Shown in pieces: positions 17,781 to 25,757 of a stretch of DNA of 64,000 nt; positions within the stretch are counted from its first letter, which is position 1; every line of letters begins with the position of its first letter. The translations under genes were made by a program, and so were the position numbers. This stretch comes from Gammaproteobacteria bacterium. GTDB taxonomy: Bacteria > Pseudomonadota > Gammaproteobacteria > Steroidobacterales > Foliamicaceae. The notes beneath the pieces are model-generated. The model made no database searches, was not told the origin of the DNA, and worked only from the letters and a program-made list of their open reading frames with translations. Location of the stretch: NCBI GenBank assembly GCA_026708965.1, contig JAPOTY010000037.1:215949-279948 (forward strand), in the 5' to 3' direction.

Positions 17781-17809
17781 TTGACAAGCCTTATGCTCAT
17801 TTGTAGCAT
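17781..17809 (+). promoter_or_regulatory. Predicted sigma-70 promoter of nadA
   Basis: A perfect -35 TTGACA (17781-17786), a 17-base spacer and a -10 TAGCAT (17804-17809) lie 27 bases ahead of the nadA start codon, on the right strand, with AGAGGA 5 bases before the ATG. It is one of the best sigma-70 promoters visible in the window. Confidence 0.75.
17793..17809. promoter_or_regulatory. Candidate NrtR operator overlapping the nadA -10 box
   Basis: Inverted repeat ATGCT-N7-AGCAT (17793-17797 and 17805-17809) whose right arm covers the -10 hexamer, an ideal place for a repressor. The neighbouring nrtR gene makes NrtR the obvious candidate ligand. I cannot verify the match to any NrtR motif without a motif library, so the assignment is inferred from position. 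Confidence 0.5.
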
Positions 17810-17835
17810 TACAGCTAGGCAAACAGAGGATTCCA

Positions 17836-18843
17836 ATGCAGATGCAGCCCAGCAGCCATCTTGATTTCAACGCCGATGTCCGGCGCGCCACCGCGCCGGT
17901 ATGGGCGCGCCTATCGGATGTCATCCCCGAGGTGGAATGGCCTCTGCACGCTCCGTATATCGCCCGCATCAACGAACTGAAGCGCGAGCGCGACGCTGTG
18001 ATTCTGGTGCATAACTACCAGACCCCGGAGATATTCCACGGAGTTGCCGACCATTCCGGGGATTCACTGGAGCTGGCCCGGCTGGGCGCCGAGGCCAAGG
18101 CCGGCGTGATTCTCATGTGCGGCGTGCATTTCATGGCTGAAACAGCCAAGATACTGGCGCCGGAAAAAACGGTTCTGATCCCCGATCTTGAGGCCGGCTG
18201 TTCACTTGCAGCCGCCATCACCGGCGAGGACGTGCGCTTGCTCAAGCAGAAGTATCCGGGCGTGCCGGTGGTGACTTATGTCAACACCTCCGCCGAAGTC
18301 AAGGCCGAGTCCGATATTTGCTGCACCTCGGCGAACGCCGTGCGGATTGTCGAATCGCTTGGCGCGGACCGCGTGATCTTTCTTCCTGATGGCTATCTCG
18401 GCCGTTACGTTGCCAGCAAGACCGATGTCGAGATGATTCTCTGGGAGGGCAGTTGCGAAGTGCACGAGCGCTTCACGGCCGACGAAATAAGGAGCTATCG
18501 GAATTCGCACCAAGGAATCCAGGTGATCGCCCATCCGGAGTGCCCGCCCGATGTGCTGGCGGAAGCCGACTTTGTGGGCTCGACTTCGGCAATGATCCGC
18601 TACGTGGGCGAACGCAAACCCCGCCGCGTGGTCATGGTCACGGAGTGCTCGATGAGCGACAACGTGGCGGTGGAGCATCCCGAGGTGGATTTCGTGCGCC
18701 CTTGCAACCTCTGCCCGCATATGAAGCGCATTACCCTGCCCAAGATCCTGGCCGCGCTGGAAAGCCTTCAGCCCGAGGTGTGCGTGCCCGCGGCCACCGC
18801 CGAGCGGGCGCGCCTCGCGGTGGCAAGGATGCTGCGAACCTGA
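17836..18843 (+). CDS. nadA: Quinolinate synthase
   Basis: A 335-residue [4Fe-4S] enzyme condensing iminoaspartate with dihydroxyacetone phosphate to quinolinate, the second step of de novo NAD synthesis. The three cluster cysteines fit C95 (LMCGVHFMAETAK), C207 (WEGSCEVHERF) and C290 or C293 (RPCNLCPHMKRI). The N-terminal VHNYQTPEI and the HSGDSL motif are standard. Length is normal. It is monocistronic here: nadB and nadC are not in the window, and the next gene is a signalling protein 54 bases on. Expression is probably controlled by the divergent NrtR-like regulator through the operator at the -10 box. Confidence 0.96.
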   Translation: MQMQPSSHLDFNADVRRATAPVWARLSDVIPEVEWPLHAPYIARINELKRERDAVILVHNYQTPEIFHGVADHSGDSLELARLGAEAKAGVILMCGVHFMAETAKILAPEKTVLIPDLEAGCSLAAAITGEDVRLLKQKYPGVPVVTYVNTSAEVKAESDICCTSANAVRIVESLGADRVIFLPDGYLGRYVASKTDVEMILWEGSCEVHERFTADEIRSYRNSHQGIQVIAHPECPPDVLAEADFVGSTSAMIRYVGERKPRRVVMVTECSMSDNVAVEHPEVDFVRPCNLCPHMKRITLPKILAALESLQPEVCVPAATAERARLAVARMLRT

Positions 18844-18897
18844 GCGGCCCGAACATATACAATGGCGCATTGATTCAACGCCATGGGCGGACACTGA

Positions 18898-20058
18898 ATG
18901 CAAGCGCAATACAAGATCCTGATGGTGGACGACGAGACGGACTTGGAGCAACTGGTCCGGCAGCGGATGCGCCGCGAAATCCGCTCGGGCAAATACGCTT
19001 TTGTTTTTGCTCACGACGGCTTGGATGCGCTTGAGGTTCTGGGCCAGAACGATGACATTGATCTGGTGCTGTCCGATATCAACATGCCGCGCATGGACGG
19101 GCTGACCCTGCTCGAGAAAATCCCCGATGTGGACACCGACCTTCGCTCCGTGGTCATATCGGCTTACGGCGACATAAAAAACATCCGTGCGGCCATGAAC
19201 CGCGGAGCCTTCGATTTTGTCACCAAGCCGATCGATTTCGATGATCTGAGGATGACGGTCGAACGCGGTTTGCAACAACTTGAGATGTGGCGCGATGCAA
19301 CGGCATCGCGCGACCAGCTGCAAGCCCTGCAAAGCGAGCTCGACGTTGCCAACAGGATGCAGCAATCCATTCTGCCGAAGAGTTTTCCGCAAACGGATCA
19401 GTATGAGATTTACGGCAGCATGGTGCCGGCGCGCAACGTGGGAGGCGACTTTTTCGACGTGATCCGGCTGGAGCACGGAAAGGTGGGCATTGGCATTGCG
19501 GACGTTTCGGACAAGGGCATTCCCGCCGCGCTTTTCATGATGTCCAGCCGCACGGTGCTGAAAGGCTCCGCACTGAGCTACGAAGATCCCGGCAAAGTAG
19601 TGACGCTGGCCAACGAGCAGTTGCAGGACGGCAACGAAGCGCAGATGTTCGTTACGCTGTTTTACGCCGTTTACGATCCCGCAACAGGGCTTGTGCGCTA
19701 CGCCAACGGCGGCCACAACCCGCCGCTGATCGTGCATCAGGACGGCAGCTCCACTACGCTGCCGCTCACCGGCGGCGTGGCGCTGGGCGTGATGCCGGGC
19801 CTCGAATTCGAGGTGGACGAGGCTGTGCTGCAGCCAGGCGAGGCGCTTGTCCTCTACACGGACGGCGTGTCGGAGGCGGAAAATCTCGATAACGAGGAAT
19901 TCGGCATGGACCGCTTGAAGACGGTGTTTGCCGATTCGCCGCCCGCAAGCGCGCGCGCAACCAACGACGCGATATTCGCGGCCGTCAGCGAGTTTGCGGG
20001 AGACCGTTCGCAATCCGATGACATCACCTGCCTCGTGCTGCGGCGAACGGGACCCTGA
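18898..20058 (+). CDS. Response regulator with PP2C (SpoIIE/RsbU-type) phosphatase output
   Basis: A 386-residue two-domain signalling protein. Residues 5-125 are a CheY-like receiver: acidic pair in MVDDE, phospho-acceptor D60 in LSDINMPRMDG, and the conserved Lys in VTKPID. A short helix (about 130-160) leads to the PP2C domain: AMQQ-like NRMQQSILP, metal-binding GGDFFD and GIADVSDKG, then YANGGHNPPL and VLYTDGVSEAEN, with the last metal Asp in QSDDITCLVL. Such proteins dephosphorylate an anti-anti-sigma (STAS) protein when the receiver is phosphorylated. It heads a tightly packed four-gene unit (2-base gap, then two 4-base overlaps). Confidence 0.93.
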   Translation: MQAQYKILMVDDETDLEQLVRQRMRREIRSGKYAFVFAHDGLDALEVLGQNDDIDLVLSDINMPRMDGLTLLEKIPDVDTDLRSVVISAYGDIKNIRAAMNRGAFDFVTKPIDFDDLRMTVERGLQQLEMWRDATASRDQLQALQSELDVANRMQQSILPKSFPQTDQYEIYGSMVPARNVGGDFFDVIRLEHGKVGIGIADVSDKGIPAALFMMSSRTVLKGSALSYEDPGKVVTLANEQLQDGNEAQMFVTLFYAVYDPATGLVRYANGGHNPPLIVHQDGSSTTLPLTGGVALGVMPGLEFEVDEAVLQPGEALVLYTDGVSEAENLDNEEFGMDRLKTVFADSPPASARATNDAIFAAVSEFAGDRSQSDDITCLVLRRTGP

Positions 20059-20060
20059 TC

Positions 20061-20483
20061 ATGGCAGACACGCTTGTGCTCCGCTTCGCCGCCAGTCACG
20101 AGCAATTGCAGTTGGCTGACCGGGATATTAACGCGCTGGCCGAGCGCCAGCGTTGGCCCGAGGACCTGCTGTTCAAGATTAAGCTGGTTATCGAGGAAGT
20201 CGGTCTCAATATCATTGATTACGGCTACGAGCGCGACGATTCCAAGGAAATCGAAATCCGCTTCCGCTGCGGGGAAGATGCCTTGACGATCGATATTATC
20301 GACGAGGCAAGAGCTTTTGACCCGCTAACGGAACCCCCCGCGCCCGACACCTCGGCGGGACTTGAGGAACGGGCGGTGGGCGGGCTGGGCCTGCATCTCG
20401 TCAAGGAGATGATGGATGAGGTCTGCTACGCCCGGGAAGGAAACCGCAACCGCCTCACTTTGAAAGCGCGGCTTGCGCCGTGA
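20061..20483 (+). CDS. RsbW-like serine kinase / anti-sigma ATP-binding protein
   Basis: A 140-residue HATPase_c_2 protein. The GHKL N box is visible as IEEVGLNIIDYGY, the G1 box as IIDEARAFDP (family usually D-x-G-x-P-F-D, so the glycine is replaced here) and the G2 box as VGGLGLHLVKEMMDE. In partner switching such kinases phosphorylate the STAS partner and, when free, bind a sigma factor or another target. It follows the PP2C gene by 2 bases and overlaps the next gene by GTGA. The altered G1 box may weaken ATP binding, or simply reflect the anti-sigma subfamily. Confidence 0.85.
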   Translation: MADTLVLRFAASHEQLQLADRDINALAERQRWPEDLLFKIKLVIEEVGLNIIDYGYERDDSKEIEIRFRCGEDALTIDIIDEARAFDPLTEPPAPDTSAGLEERAVGGLGLHLVKEMMDEVCYAREGNRNRLTLKARLAP

Positions 20484-21724
20484 CCGCCTCCCCTAGCAAC
20501 CCGCAGCGGTCGGCAACGCGCCCTTGGCGGCTCTTCCCGGCGATTTTCCTAGGCCTGGCTGTTTTCACCGCCGCCGAGGCGCAGCCGACTGTTTTCACTG
20601 TTTTCACTGCGGACGAGGAGCGGCCGGAAGTGGAATCGGACCGGGTGCTTTTCGGCCAGTCGGCGGCGCTCAGCGGTCCGGCCATGGCCTTGGGCACGGC
20701 CATGCGCTCAGGGATCGAGGCGGCATTCGCCGAAGCCAACCGCAACGGCGGCGTGCATGGGCGGCGGCTGGAGTTGCTGTCCCTCGACGACGGCTATGAG
20801 CCGGAGGCCGCGATCCAAAATGTCCGCGCGCTGATCAATGAGCACCAAGTCTTTGCGCTGATCGGTTCGGTCGGCACGCCCACGGCGCGCTCGTCGGTGC
20901 CGGTCGCATCCGCCGCCGGCGTGCCGTATATCGCGCCCTTCACCGGCGCGCCTTTTCTGAGGGACGGGCAATGGCGGAACGTGGTCAACCTGCGTGCCTC
21001 CTACTACCAGGAAACCGAGGCGATGATCGCCTTCCTTTCCGGCCAGGGCCTCAACCGGGTCGCCGTGGCTTACCAGGACGATTCCTTCGGGCGGGCCGGT
21101 TTCCGCGGCGCCCAGCTCGCGCTGGGCAGAAGAGGCTTGAGCCCCGTCGCCACAGCGGTTTACCCCAGAAACACGACCGCAGTGAAAACCACCTTGCTGG
21201 ACGTGATGGAAGGCAACCCCCAAGCGGTCATCATAGTGGGGGCACCGGCGCCGGTCGCGGCCTTCGTGAACTGGACCAGCAAGCTGGGGCTGGACCTGGT
21301 GCAAATGACCACGTCATTTGCCGGCGGCAATGCGTTGATCCGCAACCTGAGCGAGCAAAGCCTGAACGAGGCGGGCCTGCTGATGACGCAGGTGGTGCCG
21401 CCGCTGTTGGGCAACGCGCTGCCGATCGTGGCGCAGTACCGCGAGGCGCTCCGGCAAACCGCCCCGAATGAAGAGCCCGGCTTCGTCTCGCTGGAAGGCT
21501 ACCTGGCCGGGCGCATGGTGATCGTGGCCATGGAGCAATCCGGGGAAGACCCCCGCCGGGACCAATTGCTGCCCATGCTGCGCGACGCGGGCAGAATCGA
21601 TTTGGGAGGCTTCTCGCTGGAGTTCGGAGCGGAGGATTACCAAGGCTCGGATGCAATTTATCTCACGGCGGTCAACCCCGGAGGAGAGTATCTTCCGGTT
21701 CCGCCCGCCGAAGCGCGGCCATGA
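20480..21724 (+). CDS. Periplasmic branched-chain-amino-acid-type binding protein (likely sensor input)
   Basis: A 414-residue Peripla_BP_6 protein. The GTG start overlaps the preceding stop by 4 bases. The signal peptide is WRLFPAIFLGLAVFTAAEA, followed by a linker with a tandem repeat (TVFTVFTADE, from two TGTTTTCAC units). The LivJ-like body is clear: FGQSAALSGPAMALGTAMRS, AAIQNVRALINEHQVFALIG, and YQDDSFGRAGFRGAQLA. No ABC permease or ATPase gene is present. It is locked by overlaps between a kinase and a histidine kinase gene, so it most likely presents a ligand to that kinase. Ligand identity is unknown; amino acids, urea and amides are typical for the family. Confidence 0.85.
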   Translation: MTASPSNPQRSATRPWRLFPAIFLGLAVFTAAEAQPTVFTVFTADEERPEVESDRVLFGQSAALSGPAMALGTAMRSGIEAAFAEANRNGGVHGRRLELLSLDDGYEPEAAIQNVRALINEHQVFALIGSVGTPTARSSVPVASAAGVPYIAPFTGAPFLRDGQWRNVVNLRASYYQETEAMIAFLSGQGLNRVAVAYQDDSFGRAGFRGAQLALGRRGLSPVATAVYPRNTTAVKTTLLDVMEGNPQAVIIVGAPAPVAAFVNWTSKLGLDLVQMTTSFAGGNALIRNLSEQSLNEAGLLMTQVVPPLLGNALPIVAQYREALRQTAPNEEPGFVSLEGYLAGRMVIVAMEQSGEDPRRDQLLPMLRDAGRIDLGGFSLEFGAEDYQGSDAIYLTAVNPGGEYLPVPPAEARP

Positions 21725-23904
21725 GCGCTAATCAAGGCCAAGCAACCAGCGGGATCAAGGCGCGCCTTGCCAGGGCCGCTGATATGCGTCATAAGATTTC
21801 GGTGCGCATGTACCTGGGTATCAGCGCCGGGCTGCTGCTATTTGTGGTGGCCAGCGTCAATAGCTGGTTTGCGTTCAATACGGTGGCCGATACCCAGCGC
21901 CTGGTCGTGGACCGCAGTCTGCCCCAGATCACAGGGGCGTTCGCAGTGGCCGAGCAAAGCGGCACGCTGGTGGCGGCAGGGCCGAGGCTGGCATCGGCTG
22001 GCACCCTCGAGGAACTGGACGAGGTTCGCGCATCAGTGGCGGCCGACCGGCGTATCTTCGAATCGAGGATCAACGAATTGGACGCCCAAGCCATCGACGA
22101 TGTCGGCGTTCAGCAGATGCGCGCCCGGGCCGCGGCGCTGCTCGTGAATATCGAAAAGCTTGACCGATCGGTGGAGGAAAGGTTTCTGATCGCTAACCGG
22201 ACACAGGAACTGCAGCAGGAGGTTCCGGTGGTGCACGAGCAGCTGCAGCGCATACTGAATCCAGCAATCGACGACCAGTACTTCTTCGCCATTACCGGCT
22301 ACACGGATCTCAATTCACAGGCGGCCCCCCGTGAGCAACATATTTCTGAAACGGAAATGACGCGCTATCGCCGGCTGGCGGATCTGAATGCGAATATCGA
22401 TAACGCGGTGCAGTTGCTGGACCGGGCTTTCAGCGTCACCGATCCGCAACTGCTCGAACCGTTGCTGGAGAACTTTGAATCCGCCTCCGAGGCCATTTCC
22501 CGCAACCTTGCGGCGCTCCGCAACCCGCCGGAGGAAGCGGCGTTGAAGGCAGCGGCCGAGCGCTTGCTTTTTTTGGGAAGCGGCGAAGATGCAGGCTTTG
22601 CGCTGCGACGGCAGGAACTGTACTTGGAGGCGGAGGAAAGACATTTGCTAGCGGACAACCGCAGCTTGGAAATCGAGCTGGGCGAAGCGGCCCAAAGCAT
22701 GGTGCGCGGCGCCCGTGACAGCGCGCAGGCATCGACCGGCATCGCCAACGAAGCCATTAATACCGGACAGAGCCTTCTTTTAAGTGTAACCGGGATCGCG
22801 ATCGTGGCAGCCCTGTTCATGGGCTCGTTGTTCGTAGGCCGCCTGCTGAGGCGCCTGGAGAGCCTTTCAAGACGCATGCGCCGAATGGCCGCGGGCGACC
22901 TCAAGACCAAAGTCGATGTGAGCGGCCGGGATGAAGTGGCGGACATGGCAGCTGCGCTCGAAGTATTCAGGGAAGCGTCATTGAAGGCGCAGCGGCTGGA
23001 TCTGGTGGAACGCATGGCGCAGGAGCTGCGCGACAAGAACAACGAATTGGAACAGGTGCTTGAGGATCTCAAGCGCGCCCAGGACCAGATCGTCATGCGT
23101 GAAAAACTTGCGGAGCTGGGGGAGCTGACCGCCGGCGTGGCGCACGAAATCCAGAATCCCCTCAATTTCGTCAAGAATTTCTCGGAAGTCTCCGTGGAAT
23201 TAGTGGAGGAGCTCCAGGAGGTTCTAAAAGAGGAAAAAAGCCAGGAAGGCGACGGCGATCAAGGGCTGATCGACGAGATATGCGGCGACATCAATTCCAA
23301 CTTGGAACGAATCCGCCATCACGGACAGCGCGCCAACCGCATCGTGCGCGACATGCTCAAAATTGGCAGAGACGCTGGAGAATCGCAGCCCACCAATATC
23401 AATGCGCTGCTTGAGGAACATGCCCGGCTCGCTTATCACAGCGCCCGCGCCTCCAATCAGGAATTCAACTTGGATATTGAAGAGGACTTCAGCGACGAAG
23501 TGAAGTCAATGGATGTGGTTTCGCAAGATCTAGGGCGTGTTTTTCTCAATATCGTGACCAATGCCTGCCACGCAACCCACGAACGCAAAGAGCGCGAAAA
23601 CGCGGATGGGAACGAGTCCGACTACGAGCCGCGGCTTCGCCTGAGGACGCGCCGCACCGCCAAAGACGTGGAAGTATCGATACGCGATAACGGCGGCGGC
23701 ATTCCCGACGATATCCTAAGCAAGATTTTCAATCCGTTCTTCACCACCAAGCCGACCGACCAGGGAACCGGCTTGGGGTTATCGATATCCAACGATATTG
23801 TGCGCCAGCACGGCGGCGAAATCGCCGTGGAGACAGACCCCGGCGAATCAACCGAAATGACCGTCCGGCTTCCGCTATCGCTGGAAACGGAAAGCCCGGG
23901 CTAG
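21721..23904 (+). CDS. Membrane sensor histidine kinase (HAMP, HisKA, HATPase)
   Basis: A 727-residue kinase. First membrane helix at about 32-52, a large periplasmic helical sensor domain (53-345), second helix at about 347-372, HAMP (RLESLSRRMRRMAAGDLKTK), coiled coil (430-460), then HisKA with the phospho-His near 474 in ELTAGVAHEIQNPLNFVKNF. ATP-binding boxes: N (FLNIVTNACHATHE), G1 (IRDNGGGIPDD), F and G2 (FFTTKPTDQGTGLGLSI). The gene overlaps the binding-protein gene by ATGA, so the two are made together; the periplasmic domain is the likely docking site. It should phosphorylate the receiver of the PP2C protein encoded first in the unit. Confidence 0.92.
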   Translation: MSANQGQATSGIKARLARAADMRHKISVRMYLGISAGLLLFVVASVNSWFAFNTVADTQRLVVDRSLPQITGAFAVAEQSGTLVAAGPRLASAGTLEELDEVRASVAADRRIFESRINELDAQAIDDVGVQQMRARAAALLVNIEKLDRSVEERFLIANRTQELQQEVPVVHEQLQRILNPAIDDQYFFAITGYTDLNSQAAPREQHISETEMTRYRRLADLNANIDNAVQLLDRAFSVTDPQLLEPLLENFESASEAISRNLAALRNPPEEAALKAAAERLLFLGSGEDAGFALRRQELYLEAEERHLLADNRSLEIELGEAAQSMVRGARDSAQASTGIANEAINTGQSLLLSVTGIAIVAALFMGSLFVGRLLRRLESLSRRMRRMAAGDLKTKVDVSGRDEVADMAAALEVFREASLKAQRLDLVERMAQELRDKNNELEQVLEDLKRAQDQIVMREKLAELGELTAGVAHEIQNPLNFVKNFSEVSVELVEELQEVLKEEKSQEGDGDQGLIDEICGDINSNLERIRHHGQRANRIVRDMLKIGRDAGESQPTNINALLEEHARLAYHSARASNQEFNLDIEEDFSDEVKSMDVVSQDLGRVFLNIVTNACHATHERKERENADGNESDYEPRLRLRTRRTAKDVEVSIRDNGGGIPDDILSKIFNPFFTTKPTDQGTGLGLSISNDIVRQHGGEIAVETDPGESTEMTVRLPLSLETESPG

Positions 23905-23934
23905 CTGCGCAGAGCGCTTGGCCGGACTAGAGCC

Positions 23935-24273
23935 TTAGCCGCCCAGCGTGGCCAGCGCGTCCTCCTTGCTGTCGTGGATTTCAATGATCTTGTCGAATCC
24001 ACTCATCTTGAACACTTCGGCGATAGACCCGGACAACGAGCACAGCATGAATTTGGCCTTGCGCTGCCAGAGCGCCTTGGCGATCATAAGAATGGACCGC
24101 AAGCCTGCGCTGCTGATGTAATTCAAGCCGCCCATATCCACCAGCACGGCGGCATCATCGCCGCTGATTGCGCCAGTCAGCGTTTGATGGAAATCCTGGG
24201 CGTTGAATCCATCAATTCGACCGCTAGGGGTAGCAACCAAGAGGCCGTCGTTGCGTTCAATCGGAATATCCAT
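23935..24273 (-). CDS. STAS-domain anti-anti-sigma factor (RsbV/SpoIIAA-like)
   Basis: A single STAS domain of 112 residues with the phosphorylatable serine in LNYISSAGLRS (S54 or S55) and the usual C-terminal helix (SIAEVFKMSGFDKIIEI). It is the expected substrate of the RsbW-like kinase and of the PP2C phosphatase encoded just upstream, but it lies on the opposite strand, convergent with the histidine kinase gene with 30 bases between stops. Separate transcription allows the STAS to kinase ratio to be set independently. No sigma factor gene is in the window, so the output target is unknown. Confidence 0.9.
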   Translation of the reverse strand: MDIPIERNDGLLVATPSGRIDGFNAQDFHQTLTGAISGDDAAVLVDMGGLNYISSAGLRSILMIAKALWQRKAKFMLCSLSGSIAEVFKMSGFDKIIEIHDSKEDALATLGG

Positions 24274-24342
24274 TTTTGCTCCAAAATTTTTGACATGATT
24301 AGCATAAGCGATGAAATTCTATACTAATTCGCCTTCGGGTCG

Positions 24343-25731
24343 TTAATCCCGAGGCGGCATCAAGACGAATTCCGGATAGGCCTCTATGCCGAGTTCGGCC
24401 ACATCCTGCCCTAACTCCTCCACCGTCTTCGATACCCGGGCGCCGATGGTTTTCTCAATCAGCATCCATACCAGCCACGAGGCGCTGAACACGAATGCGC
24501 CAACAGCGGCAACGCCGAGCAGCTGCACTCCGAAGCTATAGCCGCCAGCAATGCATACCGCCAGCGTGCCCCATATCCCTGCCAGCAAATGGGCGGGAAC
24601 CGCTCCCACCACATCGTCAATGCGCAGGATCTCCAGAAGCTTGATGCCGATAACGCAGATGCCCCCGCCCACGGCGCCGATCAGCAAAGCCACGGAATGA
24701 GGCAAGACATCGGGGCCGGCGGTAATCGATACCAGGCCGGCAATGGCGCCGTTGAGCACCGCCAAAAGATCCACGCGCTTGAGAAGCGGGCGCGACAGGA
24801 CCAGCGCAGCCACCACGCCAGCGCCCGCAGCCAGATTGGTATTGACAAGCACAATGCTCATGCCCACTGCGTTTTCGACGCCTCCCAGGGCAAGCTGCGA
24901 GCCGCCGTTGAATCCGAACCAGCCCAGCCACAGGATGAATACGCCGAGCGCGACGGCGGGAACATTGGATGGCGGCGTGATCTTAGTGGTTCCGTCCGGG
25001 CGGAACTTGCCGAGGCGCGGCCCCACGACCAAAGCGCCGGCCAGCGCCGCCCAGCCGCCGGTGGAATGAACGATGGTGGAGCCGGCAAAATCGCTGAAGC
25101 CCATCTGGCTAAGCCACCCGCCGCCCCAGGTCCAAGCCCCCACGATCGGATAAATGACCGCGGTCAGGATCGCGGTGAACAGGAAAAAGGACCAAAGCCT
25201 GACTCTTTCCGCCAATGCGCCGGACACGATGGAAGCGGTGGTGGCCACAAAGACCATCTGGAAAAACCAGTCGGACATGACCGAGTAGCCGTTTTCGGCG
25301 GCGGCGGCGGCGGCGGCGGCAATGGCCGCCTCCCCTGCTTCCGAGCCCACAGCATCCAACAAGGCGATTTCAGCCGCCGACGGGCCATATCCGAAACCCA
25401 GCGTGCCGATGATATTGCCGACATCCACGTACATCAGGTTGTAGCCCACCAAGTAGAAGGTGATCCCTGCAATGGCGTAAAGGCCGATATTCTTAAGGCA
25501 AATCACGGATGCGTTCTTGGTTCGCACCGACCCCGACTCGAGCATCGTAAAGCCGGCGCACATCCACATGATCAGAGCCCCCCAAACCAGGAAGGCAAAA
25601 GTATTCAGAACAAAATCCAGCTGGGCCGCCGGATCAGCTTTGGCAATTGGAGCAATAAACGCCATCGCCGCGAGCCCGGCGGCGCCGGTCCATATCCAGC
25701 CGTTGCGCCATGCGCTTTTGCGTGTGCTCAT
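24343..25731 (-). CDS. amtB: Ammonium transporter
   Basis: A 462-residue Amt/Rh channel with a leader (WTGAAGLAAMAFIAPIAKA) and eleven predicted membrane helices. The family segment DFAGSTIVHSTGGWAALAGA and the late LLAGIWGTLAVCIAGG are intact. The start is the ATG at 25731; a TTG just upstream adds one residue. The periplasmic loop before SVMSDWFFQMVF has an alanine run encoded by a CGG/GCC trinucleotide tract. No glnK gene adjoins, unlike the common glnK-amtB pair; instead a TorF-type porin gene lies 26 bases upstream on the same strand, an association seen in proteobacteria. Role: ammonium uptake across the inner membrane. Confidence 0.95.
   Translation of the reverse strand: MSTRKSAWRNGWIWTGAAGLAAMAFIAPIAKADPAAQLDFVLNTFAFLVWGALIMWMCAGFTMLESGSVRTKNASVICLKNIGLYAIAGITFYLVGYNLMYVDVGNIIGTLGFGYGPSAAEIALLDAVGSEAGEAAIAAAAAAAAENGYSVMSDWFFQMVFVATTASIVSGALAERVRLWSFFLFTAILTAVIYPIVGAWTWGGGWLSQMGFSDFAGSTIVHSTGGWAALAGALVVGPRLGKFRPDGTTKITPPSNVPAVALGVFILWLGWFGFNGGSQLALGGVENAVGMSIVLVNTNLAAGAGVVAALVLSRPLLKRVDLLAVLNGAIAGLVSITAGPDVLPHSVALLIGAVGGGICVIGIKLLEILRIDDVVGAVPAHLLAGIWGTLAVCIAGGYSFGVQLLGVAAVGAFVFSASWLVWMLIEKTIGARVSKTVEELGQDVAELGIEAYPEFVLMPPRD
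25296..25320. repeat. (CGG)8 trinucleotide tract inside amtB
   Basis: Twenty-five bases of uninterrupted CGG repeat on the plus strand encode most of a poly-alanine run in a periplasmic loop of AmtB. Slippage by whole units would change loop length without shifting frame. Confidence 0.9.
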
Positions 25732-25757
25732 CAAAACAACCTCCGAATGCGCGGAAT

